In this document: piece by piece, positions 25,325 through 34,431 of the stretch | How positions within the stretch are numbered: the stretch's first letter is position 1 | Layout: every line of letters starts with the position of its first letter | From: an uncultured Ruminococcus sp. | GTDB lineage: Bacteria > Bacillota > Clostridia > Oscillospirales > Ruminococcaceae | Direction: 5' to 3' | Assembly (NCBI GenBank): GCA_900545285.1 | Contig: UQYK01000006.1 | Coordinates: forward strand, 1 to 53,291 | Length of the DNA stretch: 53,291 nt | Translations under genes and position numbers: made by a program | The notes under the pieces: generated by a model | The model's database searches: none | What the model was told of the DNA's origin: nothing | Seen by the model: the letters and a program-made list of their open reading frames with translations, nothing else

Positions 25325-25918
25325 TCAATTGTCACTCAAATCGTATCGTTCTTCCCGGTTGGAAAAAGCAGCGTCTAAAATTTTTCCGTAAAACCCAGCA
25401 GGATTCAGCATAATCTGGTCTCCCAGATATTTTGCCTGGGTATAATCCGGCGCATACAGTTTCAAATCCAGCAGATCATCCTGCACATCCAGGCAGCGAA
25501 CATGCACATAATACCCTTTTTCCAAAGGAATATAATCGATTTTGACTTCGCTCTCTCGTTTGATTCTTGCAAAATAATGGAGCGCCGCAGATACCAGCTT
25601 ATCCCGGTAGGCTTTTCCCACATAGTTCCGTAGCTCCTTGGCAATCCGCATGCCGGTTTCTGTCAGCGCGTAATAGGAACTGCCATTCTCCTGCTTTTGC
25701 ATACGGATAGAATCCTGTTTGGTCAGATAATCCAGAGATTCCTGATAAGCAAAGTAGTTAATAATGTCATTTCCCACCGCAATATCATATAAATGTGACT
25801 CCCGCACAGGCTTTCCAATCCGATACAGCAAATAGCAAATCAGAATATTGGCCGTATGCGGATCCATAATCGACGGCGTTGCCATTTTCGACATTTTCAT
25901 CAGATTTTCTTCCTGCAC
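25325..25918 (-). CDS. DUF4364-family protein
   Basis: 197 residues with the layout of DUF4364, a Firmicute family annotated from a winged-helix-like N-terminus. Visible are HTANILICYLLYRIGKPV and YFAYQESLDYLTKQDSI, followed by YYALTETGMRIAKEL, which reads like a winged helix-turn-helix, and a C-terminal half with YYVHVRCLDVQDDLLDLKLYAP. A GTG start fits GAGGTGA seven bases upstream. It lies 21 bases after aroC and is probably the last gene of the aro operon. A regulatory role for the operon or a neighbouring function is possible, but nothing in the sequence proves it. Confidence 0.75.
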   Translation of the reverse strand: MQEENLMKMSKMATPSIMDPHTANILICYLLYRIGKPVRESHLYDIAVGNDIINYFAYQESLDYLTKQDSIRMQKQENGSSYYALTETGMRIAKELRNYVGKAYRDKLVSAALHYFARIKRESEVKIDYIPLEKGYYVHVRCLDVQDDLLDLKLYAPDYTQAKYLGDQIMLNPAGFYGKILDAAFSNREERYDLSDN

Positions 25919-25939
25919 TGTTCGTCACCTCACATTTCT

Positions 25940-27031
25940 TTAAAAGTGCGGATAATCTATCATATGGGAAAGAATCGCAATATTCACAGCAGCCTCCACA
26001 CACGGCACTGCGCGAGGCACAATACAAGGATCATGCCGGCCGTGAATCAGCAGCGTTTCGTTGGTTTTGGCGCGAAAATCCACGGTTTCCTGCGGCTTTG
26101 CAATGGAAGCGGTCGGCTTGATTGCCACATTCAGCGTAATCGGCATACCCGAAGAAATGCCGCCCAAAATACCGCCGTGGTTGTTGGTTTTGGTCTTAAC
26201 GTGGCCTTCTTCATCAATATAAAACGGATCGTTATTCTGGCTGCCCACCATTTCTGCCACCTGGAATCCGGCACCGAACTCCAGGCCTTTGACTGCCGGA
26301 ATGCCGAATATCAACTGTGAAATCGTATTTTCCAGACCGTCAAACATAGGCGATCCCACACCTGCCGGCACATTGATCACAGCGCATTCAATCAGGCCGC
26401 CCAGAGACTCGCCGCCCTTTCCGGCGTTGCAGATATCCTCCCGCATCTTTTCTCCGGCCGCGTCATTCAGCACCGGAAAGCTCTTGGCACGAACGGAGAG
26501 AATATCCTCTTTGCTGACTTTGGTTCTGGAAAAAGCATCGTCATACACACCGTGTACTGCAGCAATGTGCGCGCCGGTATAAATGCCGCGCCGCTCCAGA
26601 ATCTGTCCGCAAATAGCACCGGCAAAGCACAGTGGTGCCGTCAGACGGCCGGAAAAATGTCCGCCGCCGCGAATATCGTTAAACCCACGATACCGCATAG
26701 CACCAGTATAATCGGCATGTCCCGGGCGCGGCAGTCTGGCCAGATTGCCGTAATCCTTGGAACGGGTGTCCGTATTCTGAATGAAGGCACACAGCGGAGC
26801 GCCAGTGGTTCTGTCATTCAAAAGTCCTGACATCACCTGGGGCAGATCTTTCTCTCCCCGGGGTGTGGTAGTTCCATCCTTTTTCGGAGCGCGGCGCGCC
26901 ATAAAATGCCGCAGCTTTTCCAGATCTATATATTCTCCCGGCGGCAGATTGTCAATAACAACGCCGATTGCCGGCCCATGGGATTCTCCGAAAATAGAAA
27001 TGGAGATATTACGATTCCAGAACGATGACAT
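25940..27031 (-). CDS. aroC: Chorismate synthase
   Basis: 363-residue FMN-dependent enzyme that makes chorismate from 5-enolpyruvylshikimate-3-phosphate, the last step of the shikimate pathway. Seen: GESHGPAIGVVIDNLPPG near the start, the FMN-site motif GGHFSGRLTAP, and HDPCIVPRAVP near the end. The length matches the family (about 360). The start was set at the second ATG, eight bases after AGGAGG; a first ATG lies almost on the ribosome site. It overlaps the end of aroA by 23 bases, so translation is coupled in the order aroB-aroA-aroC. Confidence 0.96.
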   Translation of the reverse strand: MSSFWNRNISISIFGESHGPAIGVVIDNLPPGEYIDLEKLRHFMARRAPKKDGTTTPRGEKDLPQVMSGLLNDRTTGAPLCAFIQNTDTRSKDYGNLARLPRPGHADYTGAMRYRGFNDIRGGGHFSGRLTAPLCFAGAICGQILERRGIYTGAHIAAVHGVYDDAFSRTKVSKEDILSVRAKSFPVLNDAAGEKMREDICNAGKGGESLGGLIECAVINVPAGVGSPMFDGLENTISQLIFGIPAVKGLEFGAGFQVAEMVGSQNNDPFYIDEEGHVKTKTNNHGGILGGISSGMPITLNVAIKPTASIAKPQETVDFRAKTNETLLIHGRHDPCIVPRAVPCVEAAVNIAILSHMIDYPHF

Positions 27032-28253
27032 GGGCATTTCCTCCTAATTGACGATAATCCTCATAAAACTGAGGGTAAGATTTTTCTACGCATTCTCCGT
27101 GAAGAATGGTCACTGCACCTGTACAGCGCGTAGCTGCAACTGCTGCACACATAGCAATCCGATGATCGCCGCAGCTGTCCACGGTACCGCCATGCAGTTC
27201 GGAAACCGGCCGGATTTCCAGGCCGTCTTCTGTTGCTGTCACATCACCGCCCAGTGCATTCAGCATTGCCGCTGTAGAGGAAAGCCGGTCACTTTCTTTG
27301 ATTGCCAGACGATGGGCACCAGTAATCCGGGACGGAGCTGTTCCAAATGTTGCTAAGACCGCCAGAATCGGAACCAGATCCGGAATATCGGATGCATCTA
27401 CAGAAAAGCACGCCGGAAGTCCTTCCTTTAAATTATAGCACATCTGTTCTGTGATTTCAACAATTTTTTTATCACCCTGCACACTTTTTGGATTTAAATT
27501 GGTCAATTCGATTGTACTGCCCAGCACATTTGCCACAGAAAAGAAAGCCGCCTGGGAATAATCCCCTTCTACCGTCTGATCACAGGCGTGTAATTTCTGG
27601 CCGCCGGGAATACGATAGCCAGATGCGGTCTCCTGAACTTCTGCCCCGAACTGACGCAGGCAGGCAATGGTCAAATCCACATAAGGTTTGGATTCCAGCC
27701 GGGAAAGCATCCGAATCTCCGAATCTCCCGGCAAAAGAATCAGTGCCAGAATCAATCCGGTCACATACTGAGAAGAAACATCTCCCTCCAGCTCATATAC
27801 GCCCGGCTGTAACTTTCCCTCAATGGTAAAGGGCATGGTATTGGCATAAGCAAAGGTAATGCCCTTTTTCGGCAGTTCCCGAAGATAGGCTGTAATCGGG
27901 CGCTGTGGCAGGCGTCCCTGTCCCAAAAAGGTTGTGCGAATTCCCAGTGCCGCAGCAACCGGAATCAGAAATCGCAGTGTAGAGCCGCTTTCGCAGCAGT
28001 CCGCATTTGCTTCCCGGCTGGGATTTCCGCCAATGCCTGTTACGGTAATGGAACTGCCATTCTGCTGAAAGGCAGCGCCGAAAGCCGTCAGAACATCCAT
28101 TGTTGCTGTGATGTCTCTGGAAATATCTACACCGGAAATGGTAGACACACCGTCTGCCAGCGCCGCGCAAATCAGCATCCGATGCGCAACACTTTTAGAA
28201 GCCGGAATGCGGACAGTTCCGTGCAGCAATCCGGGGGTAATGGTTACATTCAT
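27009..28253 (-). CDS. aroA: EPSP synthase (3-phosphoshikimate 1-carboxyvinyltransferase)
   Basis: 414-residue enzyme that transfers the enolpyruvyl group of PEP to shikimate-3-phosphate. Seen: PASKSVAHRMLICAAL (phosphate/shikimate binding), SGSTLRFLIPVAAALG, and the C-terminal KESDRLSS motif. Typical length (about 430). Its ATG overlaps the aroB stop as ATGA (four shared bases), a translational-coupling arrangement. It is the middle gene of the aro operon. Confidence 0.96.
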   Translation of the reverse strand: MNVTITPGLLHGTVRIPASKSVAHRMLICAALADGVSTISGVDISRDITATMDVLTAFGAAFQQNGSSITVTGIGGNPSREANADCCESGSTLRFLIPVAAALGIRTTFLGQGRLPQRPITAYLRELPKKGITFAYANTMPFTIEGKLQPGVYELEGDVSSQYVTGLILALILLPGDSEIRMLSRLESKPYVDLTIACLRQFGAEVQETASGYRIPGGQKLHACDQTVEGDYSQAAFFSVANVLGSTIELTNLNPKSVQGDKKIVEITEQMCYNLKEGLPACFSVDASDIPDLVPILAVLATFGTAPSRITGAHRLAIKESDRLSSTAAMLNALGGDVTATEDGLEIRPVSELHGGTVDSCGDHRIAMCAAVAATRCTGAVTILHGECVEKSYPQFYEDYRQLGGNAHVIVLES

Positions 28254-29302
28254 GCTGTTGCGCCTCCCATCCAGGCAGAAAATTCTGCAAACGGCATCGA
28301 CCGAATCTGTGCATTGCCGATTTCTTCACACACGATATACCGCAGATCGCGGCTGGCACGCTTTTTGTCCTTTCCGCAAAGGGGCACCAATTCCCCCATG
28401 GGTGCCAAAACGGTGGTCGGCAGCTGATATGCCGTAACGCAGTCACAAAGCCGCTTATAAATCTCCGGCGCACAGGTTTTCTCCGCCATCATGCACATAC
28501 CGGCCGCAACTGCGCTGCCATGTGTATAGGTTTCATAGTGATAGTAGCTTTCAATGGCGTGTGCCAGTGTATGTCCAAAGTTCAGGATCATCCGTTCTCC
28601 GGTGTCGAACTCATCGTGTTCCACAACCTGCCGCTTGATGTCAATACAATTTGCAATAACGGTTCCAATCACTTCGTGAATGGTTTCCAGATTATATTGT
28701 TCCAGCAGCGCAAACAGCTTTTCATCCCGAATCATGCCGTATTTAATCACTTCACCCATGCCGTCTGCCAGAGTTTCCGACGGAAGCGTCCGCAGGGTAT
28801 CCGGGTCGCACAATACTGCAACTGGCTGTTTGAAGGCACCCACCAGATTTTTTCCGCCGGGCAGGTCAATGGCCGTCTTGCCGCCTACAGAAGAATCCAC
28901 CTGCGCCAAAAGCGTGGTGGGAATCTGCAAATACGGCAGTCCGCGCAAAAATGTGGCTGCGGCAAAGCCGGTAATATCGCCTACCACACCACCGCCCAGT
29001 GCAACCAGACAGTCTGTACGGGTAATGGCATTTTCGCAGAGAAAATCATAAATCGCATTCAGTGTCTTGCTGCATTTAGAGGCTTCGCCGTGGGGAAATA
29101 CAAATTTCACCACACGAAATCCGCTCTGTTCCAAAGAATCCGTTACCTGTTTTCCATACAGCTGATCCACTGTGTCATCTGTGATAACAGCAGCAGTTTC
29201 TGCTTTTACCTGTTCCCGAAGCAGTGCGCCGCACTGGGACAAGATTCCGTTTTCGATCCAGATCGGATAGGTCTGGCTGGCGTGTACTGTAATCGTTTTC
29301 AT
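28250..29302 (-). CDS. aroB: 3-dehydroquinate synthase
   Basis: 350-residue NAD- and metal-dependent enzyme that cyclises DAHP to 3-dehydroquinate, the second step of the shikimate pathway. Seen: GGGVVGDITGFAAATFLRG and IPTTLLAQVDSSVGGKT, with metal-site residues in the NFGHTLAHAIES stretch. The start at MKTITVHAS is nine bases after AGGAGGA; an ATG three codons upstream lies on the ribosome site. It is first in the operon; the other shikimate genes are elsewhere. Confidence 0.96.
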   Translation of the reverse strand: MKTITVHASQTYPIWIENGILSQCGALLREQVKAETAAVITDDTVDQLYGKQVTDSLEQSGFRVVKFVFPHGEASKCSKTLNAIYDFLCENAITRTDCLVALGGGVVGDITGFAAATFLRGLPYLQIPTTLLAQVDSSVGGKTAIDLPGGKNLVGAFKQPVAVLCDPDTLRTLPSETLADGMGEVIKYGMIRDEKLFALLEQYNLETIHEVIGTVIANCIDIKRQVVEHDEFDTGERMILNFGHTLAHAIESYYHYETYTHGSAVAAGMCMMAEKTCAPEIYKRLCDCVTAYQLPTTVLAPMGELVPLCGKDKKRASRDLRYIVCEEIGNAQIRSMPFAEFSAWMGGATA

Positions 29303-29537
29303 TTTATGCATTCCTCCTGCAAAAAGGGCATGCTTTCTGCGTTCCCTTTGATCAGTTTCCAATTCCGAGGCAATTCCAGTATAGAACTGCCCCTCGATAC
29401 TCTTTTTTAGTATACAAATTCTCCGTTGTGATTTCAACAATATTTTGTAAATCCTTCAATTTTTTCGAAAAAAGCGTCTCTGGAAAAATTATTCTGAGAA
29501 TTTAGTGAAACCCATAGCAATTTGAAAAGAACTGTGG
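29303..29537. other. Promoter gap between aroB and the M16 operon
   Basis: A divergent intergenic stretch with the aro promoter (minus) and, at its right edge, the extended -10 of the M16 operon (plus). No gene or other site is recognised. Confidence 0.55.
29409..29437 (-). promoter_or_regulatory. Predicted promoter of the aro operon
   Basis: Minus strand: TTGAAA (29432-29437), 17-base spacer, TATACT (29409-29414), about 105 bases before the aroB start. Confidence 0.6.
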
Positions 29538-29543
29538 TATAAT
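29535..29543 (+). promoter_or_regulatory. Extended -10 promoter of the M16 operon
   Basis: TGGTATAAT (29535-29543): an extended -10 with a full TATAAT. The -35 region is poor, as expected for an extended -10. Confidence 0.6.
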
Positions 29544-29549
29544 AGAAAT

Positions 29550-29746
29550 GTATTCCTGTGCCCGGCAGAGGAATACGCCAATTTTTTCTGTTTCCCTGCA
29601 CAAAACGGCACAGAAACAGAAGCGAGAATCTGCCGCAGTCAGAGAACGTCCGGCTTCTGGTGCGGAAACATGCCTGTAAAACCAGGTGTGCGCTTTGGCG
29701 CAAACAGATTTCCCATGATGTTAACTTGCACAGAAAGGAAGATTTT
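29550..29746 (+). promoter_or_regulatory. Structured leader before the M16 operon (type unknown)
   Basis: About 195 transcribed bases with several strong hairpins: GTATTCC...GGAATAC (29550-29576, enclosing TGCC-C-GGCA), TTCTGTTTC...GAAACAGAA (29586-29621), CCTG...CAGG (29673-29686) and TGCGC-TTTG-GCGCA (29689-29702). The layout looks like a cis-acting RNA, but I recognise no riboswitch class and see no terminator stem before the start codon. Confidence 0.45.
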
Positions 29747-31012
29747 ATGACAACTGCCAGTAAACGAATTCCGATTTCAGAACGGATCGGGTATTCCGAG
29801 ATTTTGGATCCCAAATTTAAAACCAACGCCCTGAAAATCTGCTTTTTCCAGCCGCTTTCCAAAGAAACGGCCGCTGCCTGCGCATTGGCCAGCGATCTGG
29901 TCACCAGCAGCAGCAAGGCATATCCCACAAATGCGGTCATGAGCCAGAAGCTGCACCTGCTCTATGGTGCCGATCTGGGCAGCTCAGTCTCCAAGCAGGG
30001 AGACTTGCAGCTGATCACGCTGCGCGCTTCTGCCATTGCAGACCGCTATGCGCTGGAACAGGAACCGGTATTTGATACCCTGCTGGAAATTCTCCTGGGC
30101 TGTATTCTGGAACCAAACGCCAAGGACGGCGCATTCCAGGAAACAGAATTTGCCATTAAAAAGGAAGAGCTGCTGGCCAATATTGATGCAGAAATCAATG
30201 AAAAGCGCCAGTACGCCATTCAGCAGACCGGAAAAACTGCCTATCAGGGAGAGCCGGCCGCATTGTCCTGCTATGGTACACGGGAAGATGCAGAAGTGCT
30301 GACACCGGAATTCGTATACACTGCCTTTCAAAATCTGCTGCAAACGGCGCAGATCGAAATTTTCTTTGTCGGCCCGGAAGCCAGACCAGAACTGGTCGGA
30401 CGACTCCGCGAGGCATTTGCCGCCCTGCCCACCACACCGGCAAAGAACATTGCCTACTACACACCAAGCCCGGCCAAGACGGAATCGGTCACAGTTCGGG
30501 AAGCACTGCCGGTAAACCAGTGCAAAATGGTGATGGCATGGAAAACCGCAAATCCGGATCGGTATGCCGTAAAGCTTATGGCACTGATTCTCGGCGGAAC
30601 CCCCAGTTCCAAACTGTTCGCCAACGTCCGGGAAAAAATGAGTCTCTGCTACTACTGCGCTGCCAATTATATTGAAACCAAGCAAACCATGCTGGTAGAC
30701 TGCGGCATTGAGACAGAGAATATTGAAAAAACCAAAACCGCAATTGCAGCCCAGCTGGACGCACTGCGCAGCGGCGAAATTGCAGAGGAAGAACTGGAAA
30801 GTGCCCTGATGACCATTCACAACACCATGCAGGGCGTGGGTGATACGCCCTCCTCCTACGTTTCCTGGTACCTGGGACAGCTGTGCCGCGGAACTGCCCT
30901 GACTCCCACAGAAGAAGAGCAGGCATACCGCAAGGTGACAACAGCACAGATCATGGAAGCGGCAAAATCCATGCAGCTGGATACCATTTATATTATGGAA
31001 TGCAAGGCGTAA
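29747..31012 (+). CDS. M16 peptidase-like protein, YmfF type (no zinc motif)
   Basis: 421 residues with the fold signature of M16 peptidases but no HxxEH zinc motif; the corresponding region reads YPTNAVMSQKLHLLYGADLGSS. C-terminal motifs typical of the family (GTPSSKLFANVREKMSLCYY) are present. It is paired with the active-site-bearing gene 15 bases downstream, as in B. subtilis ymfF-ymfH, where current annotation links the pair to EF-P 5-aminopentanol modification. No efp gene lies here. The ATG behind AAAGGA was chosen. The catalytic subunit is probably its partner, with this protein shaping the substrate chamber. Confidence 0.8.
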   Translation: MTTASKRIPISERIGYSEILDPKFKTNALKICFFQPLSKETAAACALASDLVTSSSKAYPTNAVMSQKLHLLYGADLGSSVSKQGDLQLITLRASAIADRYALEQEPVFDTLLEILLGCILEPNAKDGAFQETEFAIKKEELLANIDAEINEKRQYAIQQTGKTAYQGEPAALSCYGTREDAEVLTPEFVYTAFQNLLQTAQIEIFFVGPEARPELVGRLREAFAALPTTPAKNIAYYTPSPAKTESVTVREALPVNQCKMVMAWKTANPDRYAVKLMALILGGTPSSKLFANVREKMSLCYYCAANYIETKQTMLVDCGIETENIEKTKTAIAAQLDALRSGEIAEEELESALMTIHNTMQGVGDTPSSYVSWYLGQLCRGTALTPTEEEQAYRKVTTAQIMEAAKSMQLDTIYIMECKA

Positions 31013-31027
31013 AGGAGGCAGTATTTT

Positions 31028-32308
31028 ATGGAAACCACGAAAACAATTATTCGATCTCCGCAGACCGGAGATCAGTATACCCACATTCACCACAAAAGCG
31101 GCCTGGAAATCCTGGTTTGCGAAATGGACGGATTCAGCACAACGGAGGCCATGTTCGGCACAAAGTACGGCTCTATCAATACGCAGTTTAAAACGGCAGC
31201 GGATTCCGACTACTGCACCGTTCCGGAGGGAATCGCCCATTTTCTGGAGCACAAGCTCTTTGAAAATGAGGATTGTGACGTGTTCGACCTCTACGCCAAA
31301 ACCGGCGCAAACGCCAATGCGTTCACCTCTTTTGACAAGACCTGTTACTTTTTCAGCTGCTCCGACCATTTTCCGGAATCCCTCAAAATTCTGCTGTCCT
31401 TTGTACAGTCTCCGTATTTCACCCCGGAAAGCGTTGCCAAAGAGCAGGGCATTATCGGGCAGGAAATCCGAATGTGCAATGACGATCCCGGCTGGCGCGT
31501 CTTTTTCAACATGCTCAGCGGCCTGTATCAGAAGCACCCGGTACGCATCGACATTGCCGGTACAATCGAAAGCATCGCGCAGATCACAGACGATCTGCTG
31601 TACCGCTGCTACCGTACCTTCTACAACCTGCACAACATGGTGCTGGCAGTAGCCGGAAACTGCACCGCAGATCAGGTACTGGAAATTGCAGACGAGCTGT
31701 TGAAGCCCTGCGAAGATCAGAAGCTGGAAACCGTATTCCCGGAGGAATCCCTGGACATTGTACGGCCAGAAACGGTAGAATCTGCCGCAGTAGGACAGAC
31801 GCTCTTCAATCTGGGCATTAAAATTGCACCGAAAACCGGTTATGCCAATCTGAAAGCAGAAATGGAAGCTACCATTGCCATGCAGATTCTGGCAGAAACC
31901 TCTTCCCCTCTGTATCAGAAGATGCTTCAGGAAGGCTATATCAACTCTGTTTTCTCGACAGAAGTGTTTAACGGAGATGGCTTCTTCACCATGATCTTTG
32001 GCGGCGAGTCCAGAGAACCGCGCGTGGTACAAAAGGAAATTACCGAAGCACTGCTGAACGCCCAGAAAAACGGTCTGGACGAAGCGCTGTTTGCCGAATG
32101 CAAAAAGTCCACTTACGGTGCACTGGTACGGGAGCTGAACAATGTCTCTGCGGTCACCAATGCACTGGTCAGCGCACACATGGCAGGCTGCGGCATTTTT
32201 GATACGCTGCACGTACTCTCCGATATGACACTGGAGGACTGCAATCGTTTCCTGCGGGAAGAAGTCGATGTTCAGCACATGACACTCTCTATGATTGAGC
32301 CGGCGTAA
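31028..32308 (+). CDS. M16 zinc peptidase, YmfH type
   Basis: 426 residues with the inverted zinc motif HFLEH at 71-75 (H71, E74 and H75) and the distal Glu in the EQGIIGQEIRM segment, so it should be an active zinc peptidase. SPLYQKMLQEGYIN near residue 295 matches the C-terminal half of the family. It follows its non-catalytic partner by 15 bases, with GGAGG upstream. The substrate is unknown; by family it may be a small peptide or EF-P-related. Confidence 0.88.
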   Translation: METTKTIIRSPQTGDQYTHIHHKSGLEILVCEMDGFSTTEAMFGTKYGSINTQFKTAADSDYCTVPEGIAHFLEHKLFENEDCDVFDLYAKTGANANAFTSFDKTCYFFSCSDHFPESLKILLSFVQSPYFTPESVAKEQGIIGQEIRMCNDDPGWRVFFNMLSGLYQKHPVRIDIAGTIESIAQITDDLLYRCYRTFYNLHNMVLAVAGNCTADQVLEIADELLKPCEDQKLETVFPEESLDIVRPETVESAAVGQTLFNLGIKIAPKTGYANLKAEMEATIAMQILAETSSPLYQKMLQEGYINSVFSTEVFNGDGFFTMIFGGESREPRVVQKEITEALLNAQKNGLDEALFAECKKSTYGALVRELNNVSAVTNALVSAHMAGCGIFDTLHVLSDMTLEDCNRFLREEVDVQHMTLSMIEPA

Positions 32309-32350
32309 CTTTCTGCACATTTCAGCATAAAAAAGGAGGAACGGGAACCG

Positions 32351-32398
32351 GTGGCATTTATTTTTCCTGCCCCGCTCCCGAAAACATATGACAACTGA
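32351..32398 (+). CDS. Possible 15-codon leader mini-ORF overlapping lgt
   Basis: GTG start 11 bases after a strong AGGAGG (32334-32339), 15 sense codons, and a TGA (32396-32398) that lies 11 bases inside lgt. The lgt ATG has no ribosome site of its own, so ribosomes ending here could reinitiate on lgt. There is no evidence that the peptide itself has a function. Confidence 0.35.
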   Translation: MAFIFPAPLPKTYDN

Positions 32399-33533
32399 CA
32401 CCATTCAAAATCTAGATGCAAATGAAATTGTCTTTCCCAAGCTGGGCATTGATCTGCATCTGAGCAGTACCGCATTCCGAATTGGAAATCTCTCCATTCA
32501 GTGGTACGGCATTTTAATCACCCTGGGGCTGATTCTGGCCATGGTTTATGCCTTTACACAGGTAAAAAAGTACGGCCTGCACCCGGATCGGGTTCTGGAT
32601 GCCATCATCGGCGGCATTATCGGCGCAATCGTGGGTGCACGTGCCTATTACGTACTCCTGAACTGGCAGGACTATGCCGGAGACTGGAAAAGCATTCTGA
32701 ATCTCCGGGGCGGCGGTCTGGCAATCTACGGCGGCATTATCGGCGGCCTTTTGGTAGGGTGCCTGGTGGCAAAGCTCCGGAAGGTGAAAATTCTGCCCTT
32801 GCTGGATATTGTCGGCATTGGATTTTTGCTGGGACAGGGCATTGGCCGATGGGGCAACTTTTTTAACCAGGAAGCATTCGGCTGCAACACCAACAGCATC
32901 TTCGGCATGTCCGGAGGCAAAATCCAGGAGTGGATCACTTACAGCTATCCCAACACCACATTCTATCAGAATTTCGGCACTGTGCTGGATGCTTCTCAGC
33001 CGGTGCACCCCTGCTTTCTGTATGAATCCCTCTGGTGCCTGCTTGGATTTGTGCTGCTGGCCATTTTCGCCAAGAAAATCCGCCGGTATGACGGACAGAT
33101 TTTCCTCATCTATATCGGCTGGTACGGCCTGGAACGGGCCTTCGTGGAAGGTCTGCGGACAGACAGCCTGGTAATCGGAAGCATCCGTGTTTCACAGATG
33201 CTGGCAATCCTCTGCGTTGTTGCCTCTGTCGTGCTCCAGATCGTATTTGGTGCCAGGGTAAAGCGCATGGGAACCGATTATAAAATGTACAAAGACACCG
33301 CAGAATCCAAGGCAATGCTGGCTCAGCTGGATGCCGATGCGCAAACAGAAGCGCCTGCTTCCACAACAGATGTGACAGCAGAAGCAGAAACATCCGATTC
33401 AGACAATCACAATACAGACAGCGAAGCAGATACAGATCAGGCAGAAGGCAAAACAGATGATGCAGAAACCGCGGAAGAAGAAGATTCTTCCCAGGCACAT
33501 GCAGAAGAAGAAAAAGAAGAGGAAAAGGAGTAA
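32388..33533 (+). CDS. lgt: Prolipoprotein diacylglyceryl transferase with acidic tail
   Basis: 381-residue membrane enzyme that moves diacylglycerol from phosphatidylglycerol to the Cys of lipoprotein precursors. Several hydrophobic helices and the Lgt signature GRWGNFFNQEAFG (about 151-163) are clear, with HPCFLYESLW further on. The last ~80 residues are extremely rich in Glu, Asp, Ser and Ala (ending EEKEEEKE) and are not part of the standard enzyme (about 280 residues). The tail is disordered and of unknown role. The ATG lacks a ribosome site; the nearest strong one is about 50 bases upstream and serves a mini-ORF that overlaps the start. It lies between the M16 pair and folD, which is six bases after the stop. 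Confidence 0.93.
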   Translation: MTTDTIQNLDANEIVFPKLGIDLHLSSTAFRIGNLSIQWYGILITLGLILAMVYAFTQVKKYGLHPDRVLDAIIGGIIGAIVGARAYYVLLNWQDYAGDWKSILNLRGGGLAIYGGIIGGLLVGCLVAKLRKVKILPLLDIVGIGFLLGQGIGRWGNFFNQEAFGCNTNSIFGMSGGKIQEWITYSYPNTTFYQNFGTVLDASQPVHPCFLYESLWCLLGFVLLAIFAKKIRRYDGQIFLIYIGWYGLERAFVEGLRTDSLVIGSIRVSQMLAILCVVASVVLQIVFGARVKRMGTDYKMYKDTAESKAMLAQLDADAQTEAPASTTDVTAEAETSDSDNHNTDSEADTDQAEGKTDDAETAEEEDSSQAHAEEEKEEEKE

Positions 33534-33539
33534 TAGGAT

Positions 33540-34403
33540 ATGGGAAAACTGATTTCTGGAAAAGAAGTTTCTACTTCTATTCGTGCAAAAATTAAGGAAG
33601 AAGCACAGAAGTTGCGGGACGATTACGGCATTCAGCCGGGTCTGGCAGTGATTCTGGTGGGAAACGATCCTGCTTCTCAGATCTATGTCCGCAACAAGCA
33701 GAAGGCTTGTGAAGAGGTAGGTTTTCACGCCTTTGAGTATCGGCTCAATGAAAATTCCACGCAGGAGCAGCTGCTGGATCTTATTGGCGTTCTGAACAAG
33801 GACAATAAGGTGCACGGCATTCTGGTTCAGCTGCCGCTTCCGGATCATATTGATCCGCAGACAGTCATCAACACCATTTCACCGGAAAAGGATGTGGATG
33901 CGTTCCACCCGATCAATGTAGGAAAAATTATGCTGGGCGACTATGAATTCCTGCCCTGCACGCCGGCCGGCGTAATGGAGCTGATTGACAGCACCGGCGT
34001 GGAAATTTCCGGAAAGAACTGCGTTGTAGTCGGCAGAAGCAACATTGTAGGAAAGCCCATGGCAATGCTCCTGCTGCACCGCAATGCTACTGTTACCATC
34101 TGCCACTCCCGGACAAAGAACCTTGCAGAGGTTTGCGCCGGCGCAGATATTTTGGTAAGCGCTGTAGGAAAGGCGCATTTTATCACAGCCGATATGGTAA
34201 AAGAAGGCGCAATGGTGATTGATGTGGGCATGAACCACGATGAAAACGGAAAACTCTGCGGCGATGTGGAATTTTCCACAGTGGAGCCGAAGGCAAGCTA
34301 CATCACTCCGGTGCCCGGCGGCGTTGGCCCTATGACCATTACTATGCTTATGAAGAATACGCTGCGTGCAGCCGAACTGAAATGTACAAAGTCTGCAAAA
34401 TAA
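33540..34403 (+). CDS. folD: Bifunctional methylenetetrahydrofolate dehydrogenase/cyclohydrolase
   Basis: 287-residue enzyme that converts 5,10-methylene-THF to 10-formyl-THF in two steps with NADP. Seen: the active-site stretch YVRNKQKACEEVG (Tyr and Lys), GILVQLPLPDHID, the nucleotide-binding GRSNIVGKPMAMLL, and TPVPGGVGPMT near the end. The length is typical (about 285). It starts six bases after lgt, with AAAAGGAG upstream, and a strong terminator follows. Confidence 0.97.
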   Translation: MGKLISGKEVSTSIRAKIKEEAQKLRDDYGIQPGLAVILVGNDPASQIYVRNKQKACEEVGFHAFEYRLNENSTQEQLLDLIGVLNKDNKVHGILVQLPLPDHIDPQTVINTISPEKDVDAFHPINVGKIMLGDYEFLPCTPAGVMELIDSTGVEISGKNCVVVGRSNIVGKPMAMLLLHRNATVTICHSRTKNLAEVCAGADILVSAVGKAHFITADMVKEGAMVIDVGMNHDENGKLCGDVEFSTVEPKASYITPVPGGVGPMTITMLMKNTLRAAELKCTKSAK

Positions 34404-34431
34404 CCGGCTTTCAAAAATGAATTCTTAGACT

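Noticed and set aside
29984..32404. 806-codon minus-strand frame opposite the M16 genes
   Set aside because: The plus strand carries two complete family members with ribosome sites; the minus frame has no family features.
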